DNA from: Kangiella geojedonensis
GTDB taxonomy: Bacteria > Pseudomonadota > Gammaproteobacteria > Enterobacterales > Kangiellaceae
Reading direction: 5' to 3'
Assembly: GCF_000981765.1 (NCBI RefSeq)
Contig: NZ_CP010975.1
Span: forward strand, 434,001 to 498,000
DNA: 64,000 nucleotides
The translations under genes and the position numbers were made by a program. Each line of letters begins with the position of its first letter. Position 1 is the stretch's first letter. Below are positions 53,928 through 63,688 of this stretch, piece by piece. The notes beneath the pieces were generated by a model. It was given only the letters and a program-made list of their open reading frames with translations, made no database searches and was not told where the DNA came from.

Positions 53928-54737
53928 ATGGAACTGTTTACGATAGAAAACCTATTCACGCTGGGTATGTTAATTGTGCTTCAAGCGGTTTTAGGCTTCG
54001 ATAACTTGCTTTACATCTCCCTAGAGTCAAAACGTGCACCACTAGAGCAGCAGAAAAAAGTTCGTTGGTTCGGTATCGGCTTAGCCGTAATCCTGCGTAT
54101 CGTTTTATTGTTCTTACTGGTGAAGTTACTGGACTATGTCAAAGACACCCTGTTTACCATTAACTGGGAAGGGGTGGTGACTGGAACCTTTAATCTCGAA
54201 AGCATTATTGTCTTATTTGGTGGTGTTTTTATTATGTACACCGCGGTTAAAGAAATTTGGCACATGATGGCGCTGGAAGTTGGCGACGGCAAGGAGCGTA
54301 AACCTCAGTCTGCGGGCAAGGTTATCTTCCTTATCGTGCTCATGAACTTGGTCTTCTCATTCGACTCGATCTTAAGCGCCATGGCGTTAACCGATAACTT
54401 CTGGATTATGGCCATTGCGATTATCTTAAGTGGTATTGCCATGATTTGGTTGGCGGATACCGTATCAGCGTTCTTGCAAAAGAACCGTATGTTTGAAGTA
54501 TTAGGCTTATTCATCTTATTGGTAGTGGGCATTATGCTACTCGCTGACGGTGGCCATAAATCTGAGTTACACTTCTTTGGTTACCCGATTGAGCCAATGA
54601 ACAAAGCGACCTTCTACTTTGTGATTGCTGTGATGGTATTGAGCGACATTGTTCAATCCAAGTACCAAAAGAACCTGATGAAGAAAAAAGAAGCCGCGGC
54701 GAAAGCTGAGCAAGAAGCTCAAGAAGATATTCTGTAG
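53928..54737 (+). CDS. TerC-family integral membrane protein
   Basis: Membrane protein of 269 residues with about seven hydrophobic segments. Two acidic motifs in helices mark the TerC family: VLGFDNLLYI near residue 24 and VFSFDSILSAMALTD in the fourth helix. TerC-type proteins export or balance manganese or support envelope metal supply, and the tellurite name is historical. The C-terminal tail is soluble and Lys/Glu rich (KKKEAAAKAEQEAQ). A lipoprotein gene follows after 24 bases. Confidence 0.88.
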   Translation: MELFTIENLFTLGMLIVLQAVLGFDNLLYISLESKRAPLEQQKKVRWFGIGLAVILRIVLLFLLVKLLDYVKDTLFTINWEGVVTGTFNLESIIVLFGGVFIMYTAVKEIWHMMALEVGDGKERKPQSAGKVIFLIVLMNLVFSFDSILSAMALTDNFWIMAIAIILSGIAMIWLADTVSAFLQKNRMFEVLGLFILLVVGIMLLADGGHKSELHFFGYPIEPMNKATFYFVIAVMVLSDIVQSKYQKNLMKKKEAAAKAEQEAQEDIL

Positions 54738-54761
54738 TTAGCGGTGGACTAATACAGTTTA

Positions 54762-55139
54762 ATGATTAAAGTCGTAATCGTTATATTATCGGCACTAGTT
54801 TGCTTTAGTTGTTCTGAACTAAAGCAAACTCAGAACCTGGATATTGAGGCGATCATTGAGCAACCCTCTGAATACAATGATGCAACGCTTAATATAAAAG
54901 GCCAGTTTTTCACACGAGAAGACGGCAGTAGCATTTTATATCAAGGTGACGGCGTCGATTATTTGGATGTTGTGTTTGACTCAAAAGAAGCTGCAAAGCA
55001 AATACAGGGTCAAGGCTATAATGACCAATGCGTTATCGCTTCAGGCGTGTTTATGAGGTATGGCAATGACTTTATAGGAGCTGGGAAGCTGGCAGGAGAC
55101 TATGGTTTATTCAAAGTGTCAGACATCAGACCTTGTTAA
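54762..55139 (+). CDS. Small lipoprotein, OB-like
   Basis: Predicted lipoprotein of 125 residues, function unknown. A hydrophobic start ends at CFSCS, with Cys17 the likely lipidated residue. The rest is beta-rich: IIEQPSEYNDATLNIKGQFF, VDYLDVVFDSK, CVIASGVFMRYGNDFIGAG. Pattern resembles small OB-fold envelope proteins (for example those with a QPxxYNGxxVxVxGxF start), but no specific family is assigned. Follows terC and ends at a strong terminator. Confidence 0.7.
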   Translation: MIKVVIVILSALVCFSCSELKQTQNLDIEAIIEQPSEYNDATLNIKGQFFTREDGSSILYQGDGVDYLDVVFDSKEAAKQIQGQGYNDQCVIASGVFMRYGNDFIGAGKLAGDYGLFKVSDIRPC

Positions 55140-55154
55140 GTAAGTATCAATAAT

Positions 55155-55184
55155 AAAAAGCCCGCTTAGTAGCGGGCTTTTTAT
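55155..55184. terminator. Bidirectional intrinsic terminator
   Basis: AAAAAGCCCGCT and AGCGGGCTTTTT form a 12-bp perfect stem around TAGT, flanked by A and T runs. It lies between the convergent lipoprotein gene and uvrA. Confidence 0.93.
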
Positions 55185-55199
55185 TGCAATGATTTAAAA

Positions 55200-58025
55200 T
55201 CAAAGCATCGGCTTTAGGTATTTACCGGTGTAGCTGCCTTTTTCTTTAGCGACGTCTTCTGGCGTTCCGGTGGCGATAATTTGTCCACCTTTACTACCAC
55301 CTTCTGGACCTAAATCGACAATCCAGTCGGCTGTTTTAATGACGTCTAGGTTATGTTCGATGACGACCACGGTGTTACCATGATCACGTAGGCGATGCAG
55401 AACTTTGAGTAACTGGTTAACGTCGTGGAAATGCAAACCTGTGGTTGGTTCGTCGAGGATGTACAGGGTTTGGCCTGTGTCGCGTTTTGATAGTTCGCGA
55501 GAAAGTTTAACACGCTGTGCTTCACCGCCGGAAAGAGTCGTCGCGGCTTGGCCGAGTTTGATGTACGACAGACCAACATCCATTAGGGTTTGCAGTTTAC
55601 GCGCAACTGCTGGAATGGCGTCGAAGAACTCACGTGCGTCTTCGACAGTCAGCTCCAAAACTTCATGAATGTTTTTGCCTTTGTATAAGACTTCTAAGGT
55701 TTCACGGTTGTAGCGTTTGCCTTTACACACATCACAAGCAACATACACATCGGGCAAGAAGTGCATCTCGACTTTAATCACGCCATCGCCTTGGCAGGCT
55801 TCGCAGCGTCCACCTTTGACGTTAAAACTGAAACGGCCAGGTTTATAACCACGAGCGCGTGACTCTTGGGTGCCTGAGAAGAGTTCACGAATCGGTGTAA
55901 AGATACCCGTGTAAGTCGCAGGGTTAGAGCGTGGCGTACGACCAATTGGACTTTGGTCAATATCGACGACTTTATCGATATGGTCTAGGCCATCAATCGA
56001 GTCGTATGCTTTCGGCTGTAGACTCGATTTATTGATTTTTCGGGCGACGATAGGGTAGAGCGTGTCGTTGATCAGGGTTGATTTACCCGAACCTGACACC
56101 CCGGTAATACAAGTTAATAAGCCTACCGGTAAGTCAAGGCTGACTTGGTTTAAGTTGTTGCCGGTCGCGCCTTTGAGCGAGATAAATTTCTTACTATCTG
56201 CTTTTGTCCGCTCTTTGGGAACTTCAATTTTTAACTCACCCGTTAAATATTGAGCGGTTAATGAATCTTTTTTCTTTAGGATATCATCGAGTTGACCCGC
56301 TGCCACGACTTCACCGCCGTGAACACCCGCTCCAGGGCCAATATCGACCACATAGTCTGCGGCTCTAATGGCGTCTTCATCGTGCTCAACCACGATCACT
56401 GTATTGCCTAAGTCTCGCAGATGAACCAATGTTTTTAGCAGTCGATCATTATCGCGCTGGTGTAAACCAATCGATGGTTCATCCAGAATGTACATCACGC
56501 CTACAAGCCCTGCACCAATCTGGCTGGCGAGGCGAATACGTTGGGCTTCACCGCCTGAAAGCGTGTCGGCACTTCGCTCAAGCGTTAAATAGTCGAGGCC
56601 AACATTGACCAAGAAACCTAAACGCTCACAGATTTCTTTTAAAACTTTTGAGGCAATTGCCCCACGCTGACCCGGTAAGTCCAGTTTATTAAAGTAGCTA
56701 TAGCTATCTTCAATTGACCAGCGGGTAATGTCCGGCAAGGAAGTGCCTTCGATAAAGACGTTACGCGAGCTTTCGTTTAAGCGAGTGGCGTTACAGCTCG
56801 AGCAACTTTGCGTGGTCATGTACTTCTGCAATTCTTCACGAACCGCGCTCGATTCCGTTTCGTGATAACGACGCTGCATGTTCGGGATAATACCTTCGAA
56901 ACGGTGCTTGCGTTGATAGTTATCACCGCGATCGTTGCTGTACTCGAAGTTAATTTGGGTCGTGCCGCTGCCGTGTAAAATAACCTTCTGGGTTTTCTTA
57001 TCGAGACTGCTCCATGGCGCTTCGATGTCGAACTTATAGTGCTTAGCCAAGGACTGTAGCATGTGGAAGTAATACACATTGCGACGATCCCAGCCACGGA
57101 TCGCTCCGCCCGCTAACGAAATATCTTCGTTGGTGATGATTTTGTCAGGATCAAAGAATTGATCAACGCCCAAGCCATCACAGGTCGGGCAAGCGCCCGC
57201 AGGGTTGTTGAAAGAGAAAATACGCGGCTCAAGTTCTTGAATCGAATGACCACAATTTGGGCAAGCGTATTTCGCCGAGAAGACCATTTCATCGGAGTCA
57301 TCGCCTGAATTATCCATCGCCGCCACGCGAGCGATACCATCCGAAAGCTCAAGTGCGGTTTCGAATGATTCTGCTAAACGCTGTTGCAAATCTGGCTTGA
57401 CTTTAAAGCGGTCAACGATGACTTCAATAGTGTGCTTTTTGCGCAGTTCCAGTGTTGGCGGGCTGGCTAATTCATGGACTTCGCCATTGATGCGAGCACG
57501 CACAAAGCCTTTGGCTTGGAGCTCTTGCATCAGTTGAATATGCTCGCCCTTACGGTTTTGAACCACTGGCGCCAATAACATCAGCTTTTCGCCTGCTTCA
57601 CGCTCCAGGACCAAATCCACCATCTGGCTGATGGTTTGCGCTTGAAGCGGTAGTTGGTGCTCTGGACAGTGTGGCGTCCCCACACGAGCAAACAATAGTC
57701 TCAGGTAATCATAAATTTCTGTGATGGTACCGACGGTTGATCGAGGGTTGTGTGAGGTTGATTTCTGCTCGATCGATATCGCTGGCGATAATCCCTCAAT
57801 GTGCTCGACATCAGGTTTTTCCATCAAAGACAGAAACTGGCGTGCATAAGCAGAAAGAGACTCAACGTAACGACGCTGACCTTCGGCATACAGGGTATCA
57901 AAGGCAAGTGAAGACTTACCTGAGCCAGAAAGACCGGTGATCACTATCAGCTTGTCACGTGGAAGGGTTATATCAATGTTCTTGAGGTTGTGGGTTTTTG
58001 CACCGCGGACGTCTATGGTATCCAT
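55200..58025 (-). CDS. uvrA: Excinuclease ABC subunit A
   Basis: DNA damage recognition ATPase of nucleotide excision repair. The 941-residue protein has the first Walker [13 protein letters not shown] near residue 30, zinc module [13 protein letters not shown]...CPTC, signature [14 protein letters not shown], second Walker [11 protein letters not shown], the second zinc finger CEACQGDG...CDVC, and a second [12 protein letters not shown]. The ATG at 58025 has AGGAG close upstream; a TTG three bases before is in frame. I saw no clear LexA box in the upstream region. Confidence 0.97.
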   Translation of the reverse strand: MDTIDVRGAKTHNLKNIDITLPRDKLIVITGLSGSGKSSLAFDTLYAEGQRRYVESLSAYARQFLSLMEKPDVEHIEGLSPAISIEQKSTSHNPRSTVGTITEIYDYLRLLFARVGTPHCPEHQLPLQAQTISQMVDLVLEREAGEKLMLLAPVVQNRKGEHIQLMQELQAKGFVRARINGEVHELASPPTLELRKKHTIEVIVDRFKVKPDLQQRLAESFETALELSDGIARVAAMDNSGDDSDEMVFSAKYACPNCGHSIQELEPRIFSFNNPAGACPTCDGLGVDQFFDPDKIITNEDISLAGGAIRGWDRRNVYYFHMLQSLAKHYKFDIEAPWSSLDKKTQKVILHGSGTTQINFEYSNDRGDNYQRKHRFEGIIPNMQRRYHETESSAVREELQKYMTTQSCSSCNATRLNESSRNVFIEGTSLPDITRWSIEDSYSYFNKLDLPGQRGAIASKVLKEICERLGFLVNVGLDYLTLERSADTLSGGEAQRIRLASQIGAGLVGVMYILDEPSIGLHQRDNDRLLKTLVHLRDLGNTVIVVEHDEDAIRAADYVVDIGPGAGVHGGEVVAAGQLDDILKKKDSLTAQYLTGELKIEVPKERTKADSKKFISLKGATGNNLNQVSLDLPVGLLTCITGVSGSGKSTLINDTLYPIVARKINKSSLQPKAYDSIDGLDHIDKVVDIDQSPIGRTPRSNPATYTGIFTPIRELFSGTQESRARGYKPGRFSFNVKGGRCEACQGDGVIKVEMHFLPDVYVACDVCKGKRYNRETLEVLYKGKNIHEVLELTVEDAREFFDAIPAVARKLQTLMDVGLSYIKLGQAATTLSGGEAQRVKLSRELSKRDTGQTLYILDEPTTGLHFHDVNQLLKVLHRLRDHGNTVVVIEHNLDVIKTADWIVDLGPEGGSKGGQIIATGTPEDVAKEKGSYTGKYLKPML

Positions 58026-58137
58026 CAAGCTCCTACTGCTTTACATTCAGTTGTTGTCGCATTTCGTTGTTTATACTGCGTATGATATGAGTATCACAGC
58101 TGTTAAACCTATTGTGCGCTGTCGGGCGTGAAATAAA

Positions 58138-58155
58138 TATCAGCACACGCTGATA
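58138..58155. repeat. Perfect 7-bp inverted repeat between uvrA and yajR
   Basis: TATCAGC and GCTGATA around ACAC in the 257-base divergent region. It lacks a U tract; a protein-binding site or hairpin is possible. It does not match the LexA consensus. Confidence 0.4.
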
Positions 58156-58282
58156 AGCCCTAATGATAAAAGAAAATAAATTTGGTCTTTACGCCATAAA
58201 ATGCGAGAATCACAAACCGTTAACTATAGCGTGAAATGAGGCCTTGCGAAAAGCCTTTTAGAGATTATTAACTGAATCCACT

Positions 58283-59653
58283 ATGAAGTCTTCACCTTTA
58301 ACTCCTGTTGAGCGTCGTTCCGCGATTTCCCTAGCCAGTATCTTTGCCCTGCGTATGTTGGGGTTGTTTATGCTATTACCTGTTATTCGTATTTTAGGGG
58401 AAGATTTAGAGGGCGCGACCTTGCCATTGTTGGGGCTTGCGCTAGGTATTTATGGGTTATCGCAAGCGATTCTCCAGTTACCGCTAGGGCTACTGTCTGA
58501 CAAGATAGGCCGTAAGCCTGTGATCTATGGTGGCTTGTTGGTATTTATTGCTGGTAGTTTGGTGGCGGGCTTCTCGGACACCATCTGGGGGCTAATCGCT
58601 GGCCGTGCGCTACAAGGCGCTGGCGCGATAGCGAGCGCTGTGATGGCGTTAGCGGCAGACTTGAGCCGTCCCGAACAACGTTCGAAAGTCATGGCCATGA
58701 TTGGTGGTAGTATTGGCCTGGCTTTTGCTATTTCCTTGATCTTAGGGCCTATTTTAAGTGAGTGGTTGTCGTTACAGGGCTTGTTCTTTGTCATTGCCGC
58801 TTTGGCTTTTGGCGCTTTAGTCGTCGCCATGACGCTAGTGCCTCGTGGCGAACAAGCGAGCAAGGTTCATCTGAATTTAAGTTTCGGCGAGCGCTGGCGA
58901 CATGTCACGGCGAAAGGGCGTATCTTCGTACTTGCATTGGCCGTTTTCGTGATTCACTGGTCACTAGTTGCCGTGTTCATGATTGTGCCGGAGAAGTTGG
59001 AGCAGAGCGGTTACGAGCTGGCGCAGCATTCGTGGATTTACTTAACGGTCTTAGTATTATCGATCGCCTTGATGGTGCCGATGATGCTTGGAGCGGAGCG
59101 TAAGAAAATGCATCGCCAGATTATGCAGCTAGCGTTTGCGGTGATTGTCTTAGCCTTAGCGAGCTTATTTACCGGTTTTACACATATCGCCTTTTGGTTA
59201 GTGGTGCTGACATTATTTTTTGCAGGCTTTAATTTGCTGGAAGCAAAGCTTCCGTCCACTGTGTCGAACCTTTTTGGCTCGCAATATCGTGGAACCGCTC
59301 TTGGCGTCTTTAGCACCAGCCAGTTTTTAGGCGCTTTTCTAGGCGGAAGCGTGACTGGCTATCTGCTCCCTAAACTCGGAGTTGATGGGATTTTGACCAT
59401 GAATATTGTGTTGGCTGTGATGGCGGGAGTTGCTTTAACCTTTTTGGGTCAGCTACCCGAAATTGAGGAAGTTATCGTCAAGTTGGATACTAATGATGAA
59501 AATTCGAGCAAGAATGTCCAATTATTGGCATTAAAAATGCCAGGAGTGCTCGAAGCGATTGCGAATGACGGTGAAGGCAAGGTATATTTACAAGTTGATA
59601 AATCTAAAGTCCAGCAAAAGGATTTGTTGTCGTTAGGGACTGTCGAGCGTTAA
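58283..59653 (+). CDS. yajR: MFS transporter with C-terminal YAM-like domain (YajR type)
   Basis: Twelve-helix major facilitator protein of 456 residues. MFS motif A is GLLSDKIGRKPVIYGG between helices 2 and 3; motif C-like GSIGLAFAISLILGPIL marks helix 5 as in drug/proton antiporters. After helix 12 (about residue 395) there is a 60-residue cytosolic tail with VIVKLDTND and MPGVLEAIANDGEGKVYLQV, similar to the ferredoxin-like YAM domain of E. coli YajR. Cargo unknown. Divergent from uvrA, with ssb next. Confidence 0.85.
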   Translation: MKSSPLTPVERRSAISLASIFALRMLGLFMLLPVIRILGEDLEGATLPLLGLALGIYGLSQAILQLPLGLLSDKIGRKPVIYGGLLVFIAGSLVAGFSDTIWGLIAGRALQGAGAIASAVMALAADLSRPEQRSKVMAMIGGSIGLAFAISLILGPILSEWLSLQGLFFVIAALAFGALVVAMTLVPRGEQASKVHLNLSFGERWRHVTAKGRIFVLALAVFVIHWSLVAVFMIVPEKLEQSGYELAQHSWIYLTVLVLSIALMVPMMLGAERKKMHRQIMQLAFAVIVLALASLFTGFTHIAFWLVVLTLFFAGFNLLEAKLPSTVSNLFGSQYRGTALGVFSTSQFLGAFLGGSVTGYLLPKLGVDGILTMNIVLAVMAGVALTFLGQLPEIEEVIVKLDTNDENSSKNVQLLALKMPGVLEAIANDGEGKVYLQVDKSKVQQKDLLSLGTVER

Positions 59654-59721
59654 TAAGTGGCAGCCCCCGTAGCCAAAATGAAGGCTAATTGTTAAAGAAT
59701 TTATAAAGATAGGAGTATTAC

Positions 59722-60186
59722 ATGGCCAGTCGTGGCGTAAATAAAGTTATTTTAGTTGGTAATCTTGGTAAAGATCCTGAAATTCGCTATACAGCGGATG
59801 GGCGTGCAATCGCAAATATTACGGTTGCAACCTCTGAAACATGGAAAGATAAAAGTTCAGGCCAACAGCAAGAAAAGACGGAATGGCACCGAGTGGTGAT
59901 TTTTGGCAAATTAGCTGAAATTGCCGGTGAATACCTACGAAAAGGCTCGCAAGTTTACTTCGAAGGTAAACTACAAACGCGTAAATGGCAGGATCAGTCA
60001 GGCCAAGACAAGTACACCACTGAAGTTGTGGTTGATATTAATGGCCAGATGCAGATGTTAGGTGGCCGTAGCGGCGGTGGTGGTGATACATCATTCGGTG
60101 GTCAGCAACAGCAGAAGCCTCAAAACCAACAGCCACAACCAGCTCCAGCGATGGATGATGATTTTGACGATGATATTCCGTTCTAA
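59722..60186 (+). CDS. ssb: Single-stranded DNA-binding protein
   Basis: Coats ssDNA and recruits repair and replication proteins. The 154-residue protein has the OB-fold start [40 protein letters not shown] and [15 protein letters not shown] Gln/Pro-rich linker follows, and the acidic partner-binding tip [10 protein letters not shown] is intact. GGAG lies before the ATG. The ssb-uvrA neighbourhood, here with yajR between, is common in gammaproteobacteria. Confidence 0.97.
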   Translation: MASRGVNKVILVGNLGKDPEIRYTADGRAIANITVATSETWKDKSSGQQQEKTEWHRVVIFGKLAEIAGEYLRKGSQVYFEGKLQTRKWQDQSGQDKYTTEVVVDINGQMQMLGGRSGGGGDTSFGGQQQQKPQNQQPQPAPAMDDDFDDDIPF

Positions 60187-60261
60187 AGAAACGTCATTTA
60201 ATACCATATTCTCACGATAGAATTAATATAAGTAAGATCAGCTTGAGTTAAGGAGACAATA

Positions 60262-60969
60262 ATGAGCTATCAAGATATTCGAGAACAAGATTCAGCGGTC
60301 AGCCGTTCTGGTTTAGGTGATCGTGCAAAATTTATCACTAAGACCTACAACCATTTACTTGGCGCAATTTTTGCTTTTGTCGCCATTAGTTTCTATTTCT
60401 ATCAGTCTGGTATTTCTCAGGCTATCGCGCAGTGGGTATTCTCGTTCGGCGCAGGTTGGATGGTGCTTTTGGGTGGTTTTATCGCAGCCAGCTGGGCAGC
60501 GACACACTTAGCGCATACGTCTCAATCTAAAGCCACTCAGTATTCCAGCTTGGTTGGTTTTATTATTGCGGAAGCGATTATTTTTGCTCCAATGTTGTTA
60601 ATCGCAGCGAATTACGCCAGTAGCGTTATCCAAAGTGCCGCAACAGTGACTTTGGTTGGCTTTGGTATTTTGACGGCTATCGTGTTCTACACACGCAAAG
60701 ACTTTTCATTCTTACGCGGTATCTTAATGTGGGCGGGCGGTTTAGCGCTATTGGCTATTGGCGCAGCGTTCATTTTCGGCTTTCAACTAGGTACTTGGTT
60801 TAGCGTAGGTATGATTGGCTTGGCGGGTGCAGCAATCCTTTATGATACGTCAAACGTTCTACATCATTACCCAGAAGACCGTTATGTTGGTGCAGCGCTT
60901 CAGTTGTTTGCCAGTGTCGCGATGATGTTTTGGTATGTACTTCGCTTGTTCATGTCAGGCGATGAATAA
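60262..60969 (+). CDS. Bax inhibitor-1/YccA-family membrane protein
   Basis: Protein of 235 residues with seven membrane helices. The N-terminal TYNHLLGAIFAFVAIS, GLAGAAILYDTSNVLHHYP and AALQLFASVAMMFWYVLRLF are family blocks. E. coli YccA modulates FtsH proteolysis and other members leak calcium; the role here is not shown. An AAGGAGA site lies before the ATG. The gene ends at a strong terminator. Confidence 0.9.
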   Translation: MSYQDIREQDSAVSRSGLGDRAKFITKTYNHLLGAIFAFVAISFYFYQSGISQAIAQWVFSFGAGWMVLLGGFIAASWAATHLAHTSQSKATQYSSLVGFIIAEAIIFAPMLLIAANYASSVIQSAATVTLVGFGILTAIVFYTRKDFSFLRGILMWAGGLALLAIGAAFIFGFQLGTWFSVGMIGLAGAAILYDTSNVLHHYPEDRYVGAALQLFASVAMMFWYVLRLFMSGDE

Positions 60970-60982
60970 TTACTGATAGGTT

Positions 60983-61012
60983 AAAAAAAGCGGCTGTTGA
61001 GCCGCTTTTTTA
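60983..61012. terminator. Bidirectional intrinsic terminator
   Basis: AAAAAAGCGGCT and AGCCGCTTTTTT pair around GTTG. It separates the convergent BI-1 gene and mscS-type gene. Confidence 0.93.
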
Positions 61013-61023
61013 TTGCCTCGAAT

Positions 61024-62103
61024 TTACTCAGAGGAACTATCTTTTCCTTCTCGGCTAATTTCCTCTAACTTACTCTCTAAATACTCAGCCATCTGCTCTT
61101 CTCGAGCTTTAAGCTTTTCATAACTGTGTTTGAGTTCTTCTTCAATCTCAGCGTTATCGGCGTTCTTAATGGCTTCTTTAGCTTGCTCCATTCGCTCAAT
61201 GAGTTCTTGATGTTGCTTCTTCATTTCATCAAGCTTGCCTGCCTTGTCTGCTTTATCAAAGATCACGTCTTCTGGCTTATCAGCGTGTTTTCTGACCTGG
61301 TTGTTCCGTTCTTTGGGAATAAACGTTTGCTCATTAACTTGTCGTTGGTTCATAAAGGTTGGTGAGACAATTTCGATGCCTGCTTTGTGGAGGGCATCGA
61401 GTACACATCTATTCAAAGCAGAGCGTGAAGACAGGGTTGTCTTCAAGTCTTTGGCTAAGCCATGAACTTTATATACCACGGAGTAATCACCTAAACTATC
61501 GATATAGACGAAGGGCTTATCCAGCTCAGCGTCTTCAGCCGCGTTTAGTAACAAAGGCTCAATGACGGTATGATCAACGTCATAACCCAGTGATAGTTGG
61601 GTAGAAATGATAGTGCCGTCACTGTGCATTACGGTGACAGGGTTTGTTGCTAGAAAAAGATTCGGTAAGGTAATTAAATCGCGGTCAATACTTTGCAACT
61701 CAGTGTGCAACAGACCGCGTCCAGAGACCCTTCCAAACATATCTTTAACTTCGATGAAGTCCCCTGTTTTAAAATTTCGGACGGATCTTAGCCAAATTCC
61801 CGCCATAATATTGCCTAAAAATGTGGCTGAGCTGAGGGCGATAGAAGCCGAAAGGACAATTCCTATTAAAGAGATGATTTGATTCTTGATACTGTCTTTT
61901 ATGGGTAATGCGATGACGAAAATGATGATCAACAATAGTATAAAAAGAATATTGGTTATCTGTTTTTGTAGAACAAGATTACTTCTTTTTTTTTCGCTAA
62001 GGCTGAAAGCTTTTTGCAGGCCTTGGTATAAGATAAACCCTATCGATAAAACCACTATAGGCCATAAAATACCCGAGAAATTAAAGTCGAACGAATCTAG
62101 CAT
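61024..62103 (-). CDS. MscS-family mechanosensitive ion channel
   Basis: Inner-membrane channel of 359 residues that releases solutes on osmotic downshift. About four hydrophobic segments lead into the pore helix region LSASIALSSATFLGNIMAGI. The MscS beta domain follows (FKTGDFIEVKDMFGRVSGRG, LPNLFLATNPVTV). The last 90 residues are a Lys/Glu coiled coil (MKKQHQELIERMEQAKEAIK), beyond the typical C-terminus. The ATG at 62103 has AAGGA 7 bases upstream and so is preferred over one 30 bases earlier. Confidence 0.9.
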   Translation of the reverse strand: MLDSFDFNFSGILWPIVVLSIGFILYQGLQKAFSLSEKKRSNLVLQKQITNILFILLLIIIFVIALPIKDSIKNQIISLIGIVLSASIALSSATFLGNIMAGIWLRSVRNFKTGDFIEVKDMFGRVSGRGLLHTELQSIDRDLITLPNLFLATNPVTVMHSDGTIISTQLSLGYDVDHTVIEPLLLNAAEDAELDKPFVYIDSLGDYSVVYKVHGLAKDLKTTLSSRSALNRCVLDALHKAGIEIVSPTFMNQRQVNEQTFIPKERNNQVRKHADKPEDVIFDKADKAGKLDEMKKQHQELIERMEQAKEAIKNADNAEIEEELKHSYEKLKAREEQMAEYLESKLEEISREGKDSSSE

Positions 62104-62264
62104 GGTGAAATCCTTGAGTAATAACTCTCTCAATCATAGAGAATTGCAGAAATCATGCAACCAAGAGCATCTTGATGAATAATGATACGGGTTGATTGAC
62201 TAACATTATCAACAGGTTTTAAAAATTCGTGTAAGCCACTTTAACGATTACAAGAGATGGAAAA

Positions 62265-62287
62265 AAGGGCGCTTGAAAGCGCCCTTT
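62265..62287 (-). terminator. Intrinsic terminator after the porin gene
   Basis: AAAGGGCGCTT and AAGCGCCCTTT form the stem with a short GAA-type loop; in the minus-strand RNA it is followed by UUUUUU. Confidence 0.9.
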
Positions 62288-62312
62288 GGAATCTAAGAAC
62301 TTAATTAAAGTC

Positions 62313-63440
62313 TTAGAATACGTACTGGAAACGAACCGCAATTGCGTTGCCGTCTTTATCAACGTTACCTTCAGTCATGTCACCCATAACGTAGTTAACG
62401 CCTACACGCACAGCCTTGCTTGCGTAGTAGTTTAAGCCAAGAGTGAAAGCATCAGCTTCGTCAGAACCTGGCTCATAGTGGCTGAAACGACCAAACATTT
62501 CCCAAGCTCCGTTCTCGCCTTTAGGCGATACGCGCTTGAACTTACCTTTGCTGTAAGGACGTGATTCGCCAGTTAACACATAACCGAACTGAGCGTAGTA
62601 ACCTGAGATGTCAGTATCTGCGTTGATGCCACCGTCTACTTCTGCATCGAAGTATTCAGCTTGTGCGTGGAAAGGACCAGCAGCATAAGCAACTTCGAAG
62701 TTGTAAGCTGTGATGCTTTCGCCAACAATAGTACCTGAACCAACTTTTTCGTCTGCAGTGTGAATCTCTAGGCGCTGATCAGCGTCTTTGTATTCGTTAC
62801 CTGCTAAGCGGCTCTGGCGGAACCCGAAACCTAAGTGGAAGACTTCATCTTTAGTCACCATTGGAGCGAAAGTCATACGACCGGTAACGCCTGTAGCAAT
62901 ATTGTTGCCTTCTTCACCGTGGTCATAAACGCCAACCATCCACGTGAACTCATTGCTAAATGAGCCTAACGATGCACCGTAGTTTTTGCCTGGAGCAAGT
63001 GCGTTGGTGATCATGGTACGCTCGATTGCTGTAATATCTTTAGAAGACGTTTGCTCTTCTAGGCCGAACGGCTCTTTATGCTTACCAAGAACAAGTTCAA
63101 GGTCATCCCAGCCGTTGTACTGGATGTAAGCGTCGCCTAAAGCTGTATCGCCGTCATCTTTGAAGTCGCCCTGAACTTTAGCTTCCCAGTCACCGAACTC
63201 ACCGCTCACGTAGATACGCGCACGACGTAATTCTGAGTCAGAACCTGAGCCAGTGTTACCTGTAAATGCTTCGTCATCGAACCAGTCGATGTCATACATT
63301 AAACGACCGCCAACTTTAATGCTTACGTCGTCAGTCTTGAATTTTGCGCCGCCACCAGCTTTAGTTTTTACTTCAGTTTCTGCGAAAGCTGGAGTAGAGA
63401 TTACAGCTGCTACAGCTACTGCTAATAATTTTAATTTCAT
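62313..63440 (-). CDS. Phosphate-type outer-membrane porin (OprO/OprP family)
   Basis: Predicted 375-residue trimeric porin of the Porin_O_P family. A signal peptide (about 1-20, ending PAFA) leads to beta-strand repeats with VKVGGRLMYDIDWFDDEAF-type and RRARIYVSGEFGDWEAKVQG. The C-terminus is FQYVF, with the terminal Phe required by BamA. Loop lysines could select anions such as phosphate or polyphosphate, as in OprP/OprO. A PhoB-type promoter lies upstream, which supports phosphate use. The ATG at 63440 has GGAG 6 bases upstream; earlier in-frame ATG and TTG exist. Confidence 0.88.
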   Translation of the reverse strand: MKLKLLAVAVAAVISTPAFAETEVKTKAGGGAKFKTDDVSIKVGGRLMYDIDWFDDEAFTGNTGSGSDSELRRARIYVSGEFGDWEAKVQGDFKDDGDTALGDAYIQYNGWDDLELVLGKHKEPFGLEEQTSSKDITAIERTMITNALAPGKNYGASLGSFSNEFTWMVGVYDHGEEGNNIATGVTGRMTFAPMVTKDEVFHLGFGFRQSRLAGNEYKDADQRLEIHTADEKVGSGTIVGESITAYNFEVAYAAGPFHAQAEYFDAEVDGGINADTDISGYYAQFGYVLTGESRPYSKGKFKRVSPKGENGAWEMFGRFSHYEPGSDEADAFTLGLNYYASKAVRVGVNYVMGDMTEGNVDKDGNAIAVRFQYVF

Positions 63441-63482
63441 TGTCATCTCCAAAAAAGAGGGTTTTATTAAAAGACGAGGTGG

Positions 63483-63516
63483 ATTTTACGGTCATAATGT
63501 GACAGTTACATGACAG
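63483..63516 (-). promoter_or_regulatory. Pho box and -10 of the porin gene
   Basis: On the minus strand CTGTCAT-GTAA-CTGTCAC (63499-63516) matches the PhoB consensus nearly perfectly. Ten bases further lies TAAAAT (63483-63488). This spacing equals that of PhoB-activated E. coli phoA and pstS. Confidence 0.9.
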
Positions 63517-63626
63517 AAACGCTAAGGGTTTGTGAAATGGTGCTTGCTATAGAAACTTTATATCTATTTTGGACTCATCATGCACTCATAGCACGCCTGT
63601 CATAATTCTTGGTGAATATTACCTGA

Positions 63627-63660
63627 CTTTAACAATAGTGTCATATTACTTACTTATAAT
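63627..63660 (+). promoter_or_regulatory. Probable Pho box and -10 of pstC
   Basis: GTGTCAT (63638-63644), then 10 bases, then TATAAT (63655-63660), the PhoB activation geometry. The first half-site (CTTTAAC, 63627-63633) is weak. A further CTGTCAT lies at 63597-63603. Confidence 0.7.
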
Positions 63661-63688
63661 CTTCGCATGATTTTAGAATTGGTTTGCC

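Noticed and set aside
53928-54737. TerC together with the TerB-like tail of the M48 protein as a tellurite resistance system
   Set aside because: They are about 39 kb apart, no other ter genes are present, and TerC alone is a common housekeeping membrane protein.
58029-58282. LexA (SOS) box for uvrA
   Set aside because: No CTGT-N8-ACAG match was found in the divergent region; the symmetric TATCAGC site does not fit the consensus.
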